A stretch of DNA of 11,667 bases, from contig DASYMJ010000243.1 of assembly GCA_036009105.1 (NCBI GenBank), positions 1 to 11,667 on the forward strand, written 5' to 3'. The notes under the pieces are model-generated. The model ran no database searches. It had not been told where the DNA came from and worked only from the letters and a program-made list of their open reading frames with translations. Source of the stretch: JAFAVZ01 sp036009105. GTDB taxonomy: Bacteria; Acidobacteriota; Thermoanaerobaculia; Gp7-AA8. A program made the translations under genes and the position numbers. Numbering within the stretch: position 1 is the stretch's first letter; each line of letters opens with the position of its first letter. Positions 5,625-11,667 of the stretch are shown here, piece after piece.

Positions 5625-7173
5625 GCATCAGCTCATCGCCGCGGTGCGCGTGCGCGAGCTGCTGCGCACGAGAGGCGGAGCGATCCTCGCCGACGACGTA
5701 GGCCTCGGCAAGTCGTACGTTGCCGCGGCGGTGGCGCGGAGCTGGCGCGGCGGGGCGGTGGAGCTCGTGGTGCCGGCGGGCCTCGTCGCGCAGTGGCGCG
5801 AGACGCTGCTCCAGTTCGGCGTCGAGGCGCGCATCCTCACCCACGACGCGCTCGCCTCCGATCCGTTCGTGCCCGATCCGGCGAAGCGGCGGCTGGTGAT
5901 CGTGGACGAGGCGCATGCCTTTCGCAATCCAGCCACGCGGCGCTACGACGCCCTCGCACGGCGGTCGCTCGCCGCGGAGCTGTTGCTCGTGACGGCGACA
6001 CCGGTGTGCAACGCGCTGCGCGACCTGCACGCACTTCTTGCGCTGATCGTGGCGGACGACGCGCTGGCCGATTGCGGGGTGCCGTCGATCGACGTCGCAT
6101 TCGAGCTGCGCGATCGGGAGTCGGTCGCGCGCATCGTGGCGGAGCTGGTCATCCGGAGGGACGCCGAGGTGTTGCCGCCGGAGCTGCGGTTCGGCGAGTT
6201 GGAGCGGCGCGTGATCCGCCATCCGGTCGCGCCGCTGCCCATCGATGCGCTGCAGTTCCCGCTCGTCACCGGCGCGCCGCTCCTGCGGCAGTTCCTGTGG
6301 CGGCGGCTGGAGTCGAGCCAGGCCGCGCTGCTGGAGTCGGTGCGGCGGCAGCGGCGCTTCTACGAGCGGGTGCTGGAGGGAGGGCGGGCGTTCACGAAGC
6401 GCGACTATCGCCGCGCTTTCGCCAATGAAGAGGATGCGGATGCCGTGCAGAAGCTGCTGTTCTGGGACATGTTCGCGCCTCGCGAGCTCGATGTGGCCGC
6501 GGTGGGGGAGGAAGTGCGGCGGCTCGATGCCATCGCTGCCGCCGAGGTGTCGCACGGCAAGCTGGAGCTGTTGCGGAGCGTGCTGACGAGCGAGCCGACG
6601 CTCGTCTTCACCGGCAGCGCCGCCACCGCGCGCTACCTGCACGCGGCGCTCAAGAAGAGCGGCATCGCCACCGCCCGCGACGGACGCGGTGCGATCGCCG
6701 CCTTCCAGGCCGGTGCCATCGATCTGCTGATCGCCACCGATCTGGCCGGGGAGGGGCTGAACCTGCAGCGGGCCGGCGTGGTGATCCACTACGACCTGCC
6801 GTGGAACCCGGTGCGGCTCGACCAGCGCAACGGCCGCGCGCACCGCATCGGGCAGACGCGTCCCTCGGTCCGCGCGATTTACTTTCTCCCGGAAGATGAC
6901 CAGACGCGCGTGGTGGCGACGATCGCGTCGAAGAACCGCGTCCGCCGCCGCACCTTGCGCCCCTCCTCCCTCCCGCCCCTCCCGCCCGCCCTCCTCCGCC
7001 CCCGCGTCGCGCGCGATGCTGCCGTGCTGCGCCTCGTCGCGCGCGGCGTGAAAGTGCCGCCCGAGTTGAAGCGGCGCCACAAGGCGGGCATCGAGCGGCT
7101 GATTGCGGAGATGAGCGGGGAGTATCTGGATGAGGGGCGGATGGCGGACCTCCTGGCGCTGGTGTCATCCTGA
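5614..7173 (+). CDS. Compact SNF2-family helicase/translocase partner of the methyltransferase
   Basis: 519 residues, starting at an ATG inside the last codons of the methyltransferase (11-bp overlap), so translation is probably coupled. SNF2 motifs in order: Q-like LAEHQLIA at the very N-terminus, Walker A ADDVGLGKS (K33), DEAH (98-101), TATP (127-130), ATDLAGEGLNLQ (D376), and NGRAHRIGQ (406-414). These are the two RecA lobes of a double-stranded DNA translocase. About 180 residues between the lobes are helical. No nuclease, PLD or extra N-terminal domain is present; the protein begins directly at the Q motif, far shorter than DISARM DrmD or HepA. A Pro-rich linker (TLRPSSLPPLPP) near residue 450 is encoded by a C-rich tract. 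The last two serines and the stop lie in a large palindrome. Likely role: ATP-driven movement on DNA in a defence or modification complex with the methyltransferase. Confidence 0.85.
   Translation: MLAEHQLIAAVRVRELLRTRGGAILADDVGLGKSYVAAAVARSWRGGAVELVVPAGLVAQWRETLLQFGVEARILTHDALASDPFVPDPAKRRLVIVDEAHAFRNPATRRYDALARRSLAAELLLVTATPVCNALRDLHALLALIVADDALADCGVPSIDVAFELRDRESVARIVAELVIRRDAEVLPPELRFGELERRVIRHPVAPLPIDALQFPLVTGAPLLRQFLWRRLESSQAALLESVRRQRRFYERVLEGGRAFTKRDYRRAFANEEDADAVQKLLFWDMFAPRELDVAAVGEEVRRLDAIAAAEVSHGKLELLRSVLTSEPTLVFTGSAATARYLHAALKKSGIATARDGRGAIAAFQAGAIDLLIATDLAGEGLNLQRAGVVIHYDLPWNPVRLDQRNGRAHRIGQTRPSVRAIYFLPEDDQTRVVATIASKNRVRRRTLRPSSLPPLPPALLRPRVARDAAVLRLVARGVKVPPELKRRHKAGIERLIAEMSGEYLDEGRMADLLALVSS
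6961..7003 (-). other. Strong G-quadruplex-forming tract on the minus strand
   Basis: On the + strand six C-runs of 3-4 bases (6968-6970, 6972-6974, 6976-6979, 6981-6983, 6985-6987, 6989-6991) are separated by single bases, with further C-runs on both sides. The minus strand thus has six G3+ runs with 1-nt loops, a very favourable quadruplex. It is the template strand of the SNF2 gene. Confidence 0.7.
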
Positions 7174-7235
7174 GCCGCGCAGACGGCGAACGGATCCGTA
7201 CCTTCAGGCGCGGCGTCTGTGCGCCTCAGGATGAC
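7164..7235. repeat. 72-bp imperfect palindrome overlapping the SNF2 stop codon
   Basis: GTCATCCTGAG (7164-7174) and CTCAGGATGAC (7225-7235) are perfect 11-bp arms. Inside them, after one C-C mismatch, ten more positions pair (7176-7185 with 7214-7223, one as G-T). The total stem is about 21 bp around a loop containing GGATCC. The SNF2 stop TGA (7171-7173) lies in the left arm. No T-run follows, so it is a REP-like element or non-canonical terminator. Confidence 0.75.
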
Positions 7236-7239
7236 AAGC

Positions 7240-7245
7240 TATGAT
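7240..7245 (+). promoter_or_regulatory. Candidate -10 element (TATGAT) for the response regulator
   Basis: TATGAT ends 9 nt before ATG 7255, which has no Shine-Dalgarno, so a leaderless transcript is suggested. The -35 region (about 7217-7222) falls inside the right arm of the palindrome and does not match TTGACA. Confidence 0.4.
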
Positions 7246-7254
7246 TCCGCCCCA

Positions 7255-8632
<1,378 letters not shown>

Positions 8633-8643
<11 letters not shown>

Positions 8644-9187
8644 GCGAGCGGCGAGCAGGGACGAGCGAGCAGGAGCACGAGGGCTGGCGGGCGTTCTCCT
8701 GCTCGCTGCCTGCTGCTTGCTTTCCGCTTGTACAAAGCCCCAACCTCCTGCTCCCCAGACGGCGGCTCCGCCTGTGAGCCCGCCCGCGAGCAGCAGCGAC
8801 GCGCCGCGCGTGATCCTGCCGGACGGCTACCCGGTGCGCGTGGAGCTCGCGGCGGATGAGGAGACGCGGGCCCAGGGCCTCATGTTCCGCGACCGGGTGG
8901 CGGAAGGGACGGGGATGATCTTCTTCTTCACCGAGACCGGCAACTATCCGTTCTGGATGAAGAACACCCTCGTCCCGCTGGACATGATCTGGATCGACGA
9001 GCAGAAGCGCATCGCGGCGGTCATCTCCGACGTCCCGCCCTGCAAGGCCGACCCTTGTCCGAGTTATCCGCCGAACGCGATGGCGAGATATGTGTTGGAG
9101 CTGGGGGCGGGGGAGGCGAAGAAGCACAACCTGGCGGCGGGGCAGACGCTGCGCTTCGAGGGGATGGACCATGTCATCGTGCACTGA
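8633..9187 (+). CDS. DUF192 (COG1430) lipoprotein
   Basis: 184 residues from GTG 8633, chosen for its GGAGG and the following lipoprotein signal: a charged N-region, hydrophobic residues 18-30, and lipobox LLSAC with C33 as the lipidated cysteine. A Pro/Ala/Ser linker (34-58) leads to the DUF192 domain (about 60-180). Hallmarks are QGLMFRDR (81-88), GMIFFF (94-99), FWMKNTLVPLDMIWID (107-122), the PC..DPCPSY segment (C137, C142) and YVLELGAGEAKKHNL (153-167). The domain is a small beta-barrel of unknown function, often exported. Overlap with the response regulator gene makes a shared mRNA likely. A 39-45 bp gap follows before the rhomboid-like gene, with no clear terminator, so the operon may extend. 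Confidence 0.9.
8664..8707 (+). repeat. 11-bp inverted repeat in the signal-peptide codons
   Basis: AGCGAGCAGGA (8664-8674) and TCCTGCTCGCT (8697-8707) are perfect inverted copies with a 22-nt loop, spanning the basic and hydrophobic parts of the lipoprotein signal. Related GCGAGCAGG words at 8651-8659 make the region internally repetitive. Confidence 0.6.
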
Positions 9188-9232
9188 ACTATTTGCCCCG
9201 GCCAAGGCGTTGACGCGGGCACGGTAGTGAGC

Positions 9233-10135
9233 ATGATCCGGTCGAAAGGCGAGAATCTCCGGTCGATTTACGTCCTCCTCTTCCTGAATATCGTCTTCTT
9301 CGTCCTCGAGTATCAGGATCCGGCGAAGTTCGCCCACCTCTTCGCCTTCGACCGCGCCCAAGTCTTTCACGGCGAGCTCTGGCGCCTCTTCACCTATCAG
9401 TTCTCCCAGGCCGGGCAGGGGTGGTTTCACATCGCGAAGCCGCTGATCCTCTTCCTGAACCTCTTCCTCCTCTACCTGCTCGGCTCGACCATGGAGGAGG
9501 AGTGGGGGACGAAGCACTTCGCGGCGCTGTTCGCCGTCTCCACCCTGACCACGGCCGGCGTCGGCGCCTGGCTCGGCCTGCCGCTGCTCGGCTCGTACTT
9601 CATCAACTTCACCCTGCTCTTCACCTACGCCACGGCGTTTCCCGATCAGGTCTTCTATCTGCTCAATACCGTGCCGGTGCGCGTGCGCTGGATTGCCTGG
9701 ATCGCCGTTGCACTGCTCGCGCTCGGCGTCTTCGCCGGCGCGACGGTGAACCTCGCGCCGCTGGCCGGCGTGGCGGCGGCGTATGGCTACTGGCTGCTGA
9801 ACCGTGCGCCCGAGTTGCCGCCGGCCAAGGTGCCCGGTGAGCGCATCAGCGGCGGCGACGCCTCGGCCATGCGCAACGCGGCGCGCTATGCCGCGATGAA
9901 GAAGGCGCTGGCGAACAGCTCGACCCCGGACGTCGACCGGCTGATCGCGCAGTCGGAGCGGGAGGTCATCCGCGGGGTGAACGTCTGCCCGCCGGCCGAC
10001 TACAAGCCGGAGCACACGGACGGCTACTGCATCCGCTGCGATGGCTTCAACGAGTGCGCCGCGCGCTTCCTGAAGCTGAACCGTCCGCATGCGGCGCCGC
10101 CGGATGTGCCCGCGGTGCCGGAACCGACCGCGTAG
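9233..10135 (+). CDS. Rhomboid-fold membrane protein, probable pseudoprotease, with C-terminal Cys cluster
   Basis: 300 residues from ATG 9233; GTG 9227 is an in-frame alternative and neither has a clear Shine-Dalgarno. Residues 11-190 contain about six membrane segments and rhomboid landmarks: GELWRLFTYQF (47-57), LYLLGSTMEEEWG (80-92, matching the L1/TM2 GxxxE region) and ATAFPD (133-138). The catalytic pair appears lost: the usual GxSG is replaced by LLGSYFIN (118-125), and the usual AHxxG of the last helix is APLAG (175-179), with P176 where histidine should be. It therefore looks like an inactive rhomboid, as in iRhoms and derlins, which bind membrane clients instead of cutting them. The soluble tail (191-300) has C252, C266, C269 and C275 (YCIRCDGFNEC), a possible metal site. 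Its stop TAG directly abuts the stop of the opposing gene. Confidence 0.72.
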   Translation: MIRSKGENLRSIYVLLFLNIVFFVLEYQDPAKFAHLFAFDRAQVFHGELWRLFTYQFSQAGQGWFHIAKPLILFLNLFLLYLLGSTMEEEWGTKHFAALFAVSTLTTAGVGAWLGLPLLGSYFINFTLLFTYATAFPDQVFYLLNTVPVRVRWIAWIAVALLALGVFAGATVNLAPLAGVAAAYGYWLLNRAPELPPAKVPGERISGGDASAMRNAARYAAMKKALANSSTPDVDRLIAQSEREVIRGVNVCPPADYKPEHTDGYCIRCDGFNECAARFLKLNRPHAAPPDVPAVPEPTA

Positions 10136-10843
10136 CTATTCGCCGCTTCCGCCGCCGCCGCCGGCCGGCGGCGTTCCTTCGCCCCCGCCCGCCCCATCGC
10201 CCCCCCGCCCGCGACGGCGGCGGAAGCGGCGACGGCGCTTCTCGCCGTCCTCACGGGGCGGACGCGGCTCGCCGGGCGGCGGCTGCTGGCCCTGCTGGGG
10301 CGGACGCTCCGGACGATCGGTGGGGCGCTGCGGGCGCTCGGGACGCGGGCGATCCGGGCGCGGCGGGCGGTCTTCGCGAGGGGGACGGGGGGGCCGTTCG
10401 GCGCGGGGCTGTTGCGGCTGGCTCTGCTGCTGTTGCTGCGGCGCGCCGGCCGGGCGCTCGCCGCGCTCGCCGCCGCGGCGACGGCGACGCCGGTTGCGTC
10501 CGCCCGCTGCGCGCTCGCCTTGCGGTGGCTGCGCTTGCGGTTGTTGCTGCTGCTGTTGCGGCTGGCGCGGGGGACGCTGCGGGCGCTGCTGCTGTTGCTC
10601 GCCGCCGCGGCGTCTCTGGTCGCGCCCGCCGCGGCGCCCTTCCCGCCCTTCCCGGTCGTCGCGCGGCTTCGCCGCGGCGCCGGTGCGCTGCTCGAACTCG
10701 CTGATCTTGCGCTGCATGTACTTGCGCTGCTGTGCGTCGTGGCGGAGGCGGATCTCGTCGTGGCCGCAATAGGGACAGCGCTTCCAACCCTCCGGATAGG
10801 TCTTCTTGCACGACGAGCAGAGGACGCTTTTTGGCAGCGGCAT
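10136..10843 (-). CDS. Zinc-ribbon protein with long disordered Arg/Pro/Gln/Gly tail
   Basis: 235 residues from ATG 10843; ATG 10861 (adding MRAASA) is a possible earlier start. Residues 6-30 form a CxxC...CxxC zinc ribbon (C9, C12, C23, C26: LCSSC, RCPYCG). A charged helix follows (about 29-55, RHDAQQRKYMQRKISEFEQ). The remaining 180 residues are low complexity: poly-Gln runs, RPPRPxR and RPxRPE repeats, Arg clusters (NRRRRRRGG, KRRRRFRRRRGRGG) and a Gly-rich end. The strongly basic, RGG-bearing tail suggests RNA or DNA binding and possibly condensate formation, but no family is recognised. There is no Shine-Dalgarno before 10843; TACAAT lies 16 nt upstream. The gene diverges from the 64-aa gene and ends tail-to-tail with the rhomboid-like gene. 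The open frame is long and the zinc ribbon is clear, so it is real despite the biased composition. Confidence 0.8.
   Translation of the reverse strand: MPLPKSVLCSSCKKTYPEGWKRCPYCGHDEIRLRHDAQQRKYMQRKISEFEQRTGAAAKPRDDREGREGRRGGRDQRRRGGEQQQQRPQRPPRQPQQQQQQPQAQPPQGERAAGGRNRRRRRRGGERGERPAGAPQQQQQSQPQQPRAERPPRPPREDRPPRPDRPRPERPQRPTDRPERPPQQGQQPPPGEPRPPREDGEKRRRRFRRRRGRGGDGAGGGEGTPPAGGGGGSGE
10156..10173. repeat. 18-bp perfect GC palindrome near the convergent stops
   Basis: The sequence is a perfect palindrome with 9-bp arms centred on GGCC, 20 bp past the TAG|CTA junction and within the Gly/Pro-rich end of the minus-strand gene. It could halt + strand transcription from the rhomboid-like gene, but no T-run follows. 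Confidence 0.5.
10182..10210 (-). other. G-quadruplex-forming tract in the coding strand and mRNA of the zinc-ribbon gene
   Basis: On the minus strand, which has the mRNA sense, five G-runs of 3-7 bases (10208-10210, 10200-10206, 10192-10195, 10188-10190, 10182-10186) are separated by 1, 4, 1 and 1 nt. It can form a quadruplex in DNA or RNA about 45-75 nt before the stop codon. Confidence 0.65.
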
Positions 10844-10859
10844 GGCGGACGCGGCGCGC

Positions 10860-10869
10860 ATTGTACACT
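10860..10869. promoter_or_regulatory. Overlapping divergent -10 candidates
   Basis: In ATTGTACACT the + strand reads TACACT (10864-10869), 7 nt before GTG 10877, and the minus strand reads TACAAT (10865-10860), 16 nt before ATG 10843. The two hexamers share two bases. Neither has a good -35 element. Confidence 0.4.
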
Positions 10870-10876
10870 TCGCGCC

Positions 10877-11071
10877 GTGACCGCTCCGGAGGATCGCCTG
10901 AAGACGATTCGGACGCTGATCTCGCTGGCGGAGGACGACAGCCCGAACGCCTGCTGGGACGATCAGCGCGCGCAGGAGCTGCTGCGCCGCGAATCGACCG
11001 CTCAGGAGTGCCGCGAGCTCGGCATGAGCGACTCGCTGATCGAGCACGTGTTCGGGACGGACGCGCCATGA
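10877..11071 (+). CDS. Small 64-residue protein of unknown function, first gene of the PTPS operon
   Basis: Starts at GTG 10877 and ends TGA 11069-11071, where ATGA joins it to the next gene. Longer upstream extension of this frame would run antisense through the zinc-ribbon gene and is rejected. The protein is mostly helical and acidic: an N-terminal helix (LKTIRTLISLAED), a middle segment with C26 and W27 (PNACWDDQRAQELL), and a C-terminal segment (ECRELGMSDSLIEHVFG) that looks like two short helices with a turn. No family is recognised. There is no Shine-Dalgarno; TACACT 7 nt upstream suggests leaderless expression. Tight coupling to the COG0720 gene suggests a helper or regulator role, which is inference only. 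Confidence 0.65.
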   Translation: MTAPEDRLKTIRTLISLAEDDSPNACWDDQRAQELLRRESTAQECRELGMSDSLIEHVFGTDAP

Positions 11072-11457
11072 GCGGGCGCTTCACGGTGCGCGTCGAGGCG
11101 CGGTTCGAGGCGGCGCACTATCTGCGCGAATACCGCGGCATCGCCGAGCCGCTGCACGGCCACTCCTACAAGGTCGAGGCGGACCTGATCGGGACGGGCG
11201 GCGGCCTCGATGCCGACGCGATCGCCGTCGATTTCGTCAGCGCGAAGCGCAAGCTGGAGGCGCTGGCCAGGAAGCTCGACTACGGCTGCATCAACGACGT
11301 CGCACCGTTCGACGCCGTCAATCCGACGGCCGAGAACATCGCGGAGTGGTTCAGCCGCGAGCTGCAGGCCGCGGTGGCGGATGAGAACGCGGTCGTGGTC
11401 GGCGTCACGATCTGGGAAGGGCCGGTGAATTCGGTGCGCTATGAACAAGCTCGCTGA
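11068..11457 (+). CDS. 6-pyruvoyl-tetrahydropterin synthase family (COG0720) enzyme with PTPS-III signature
   Basis: 129 residues. Zinc ligands H17 (FEAAH), H30 and H32 (LHGHS) are all present, as are NPTAEN (85-90) and the late substrate-binding glutamate region WEGPVN (E117). QueD enzymes carry CxxxHGH with a catalytic cysteine; here the segment is AEPLHGH, so the cysteine position is A26 and E27 gives ExxHGH. That is the signature described for PTPS-III, which makes 6-hydroxymethyl-dihydropterin from dihydroneopterin triphosphate and can replace FolB in folate synthesis. The usual catalytic LDH is LDY (D71, Y72), an odd change. QueD for queuosine is the alternative, but no queuosine gene is nearby. 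The start overlaps the previous gene as ATGA, and the 3' end overlaps the next by 17 bp. Confidence 0.85.
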   Translation: MSGRFTVRVEARFEAAHYLREYRGIAEPLHGHSYKVEADLIGTGGGLDADAIAVDFVSAKRKLEALARKLDYGCINDVAPFDAVNPTAENIAEWFSRELQAAVADENAVVVGVTIWEGPVNSVRYEQAR

Positions 11458-11667
11458 TCACACCGCGTTGAAGGAGTGGTCGACCGTGATTGACGCCCTC
11501 GGCCGGGGCGAGCAGATCATCCTCATCCGCAAAGGCGGCATCGCCGATCCGAAGTTCGGTCTGGAGGCCGACCGCTTCTATCTCTACCCCACCTTCTTCC
11601 ACAACGCCGATGGCGCGGTGCCGGAGTCGGTGACGATCACCCATTGGGCCGAGGCGGTGAAGACATG
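11441..11667 (+). CDS. DUF1802 family protein, N-terminal part, cut by the window end
   Basis: The frame opens at ATG 11441, inside the COG0720 gene (17-bp overlap), and stays open to the window edge (75 codons plus 2 bases). The start ALKEW (9-13) followed by IILIRKGGIADPKFGLEADRFYLYPTFFHN (about 27-56) is the DUF1802 hallmark: an RKGGI strand-turn, a polar segment, then FxLYPTxxH. DUF1802 has no established function. The overlap and strand indicate co-translation with the COG0720 enzyme. Only the first part can be judged. Confidence 0.82.
   Translation, partial: MNKLADHTALKEWSTVIDALGRGEQIILIRKGGIADPKFGLEADRFYLYPTFFHNADGAVPESVTITHWAEAVKT

Noticed and set aside
5560..7080. 506-codon open frame on the minus strand
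   Set aside because: Antisense to the SNF2 helicase with all helicase motifs on the other strand.
9210..9215. TTGACG as a -35 element for the rhomboid-like gene
   Set aside because: A 17-bp spacer would put the -10 inside the start codon region, and no hexamer matches there.
10054..10772. Overlapping + strand Arg/Gly/Cys-rich frames of 216 and 227 codons
   Set aside because: Shadow frames produced by the low-complexity repeats of the minus-strand zinc-ribbon gene.
10412..10876. Upstream extension of the 64-aa gene frame
   Set aside because: It is antisense to the zinc-ribbon gene and gives a Leu/Ala/Arg-rich shadow; GTG 10877 is the sensible start.

Overview
The window is GC-rich (roughly two-thirds G+C by eye), densely coding DNA from one bacterial chromosome. 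High GC, short intergenic gaps, GC-rich palindromic intergenic repeats, a matrixin-like secreted protease, a PilR-type sigma-54 activator, a DUF192 lipoprotein and a DUF1802 gene next to a PTPS-family gene together suggest an Acidobacteriota-like organism. That assignment is inference from gene style; no rRNA or other marker gene is present. There are no tRNA genes, insertion sequences, integrases or CRISPR arrays.

Layout. (1) 1-96: C-terminal tail of a matrixin-type metalloprotease, followed by a perfect Rho-independent terminator and a second copy of the same GC hairpin. (2) 185-447: AT-richer leader with a 9-bp inverted repeat, a GNRA-type hairpin carrying an unusually long Shine-Dalgarno match, and six heptamer repeats, ending at a small exported ComEA-like helix-hairpin-helix protein (448-813). 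(3) 961-2631, minus: membrane-anchored alkaline-phosphatase-fold protein that appears to have lost metal ligands. (4) 2670-7173: two overlapping genes, an Eco57I-like adenine-specific DNA methyltransferase (984 aa) and a compact SNF2 helicase (519 aa). This restriction- or DISARM-like pair has no visible nuclease and is the best candidate for an undescribed defence system. (5) 7255-9187: PilR-like sigma-54 response regulator translationally coupled to a DUF192 lipoprotein. (6) 9233-10135: rhomboid-fold membrane protein lacking the catalytic histidine and carrying a C-terminal cysteine cluster. It converges, with zero bases between stop codons, on (7) 10136-10843, minus: a zinc-ribbon protein with a long disordered Arg/Pro/Gln/Gly tail. 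(8) 10877-11667: three overlapping genes, a 64-aa protein, a COG0720 enzyme with the PTPS-III signature, and the start of a DUF1802 protein.

How the parts fit. The methyltransferase and helicase overlap by 11 bp and should be made from one mRNA, the methyltransferase marking DNA and the helicase moving on it. The 10877-11667 cluster is tightly coupled and may serve pterin/folate metabolism. Several genes lacking a Shine-Dalgarno have a TACACT or TATGAT hexamer 7-9 nt before the start codon, which suggests leaderless transcription. Two proteins look like pseudoenzymes (phosphatase fold and rhomboid fold). Motif positions were read directly; family names come from recognition of motifs without database searches.
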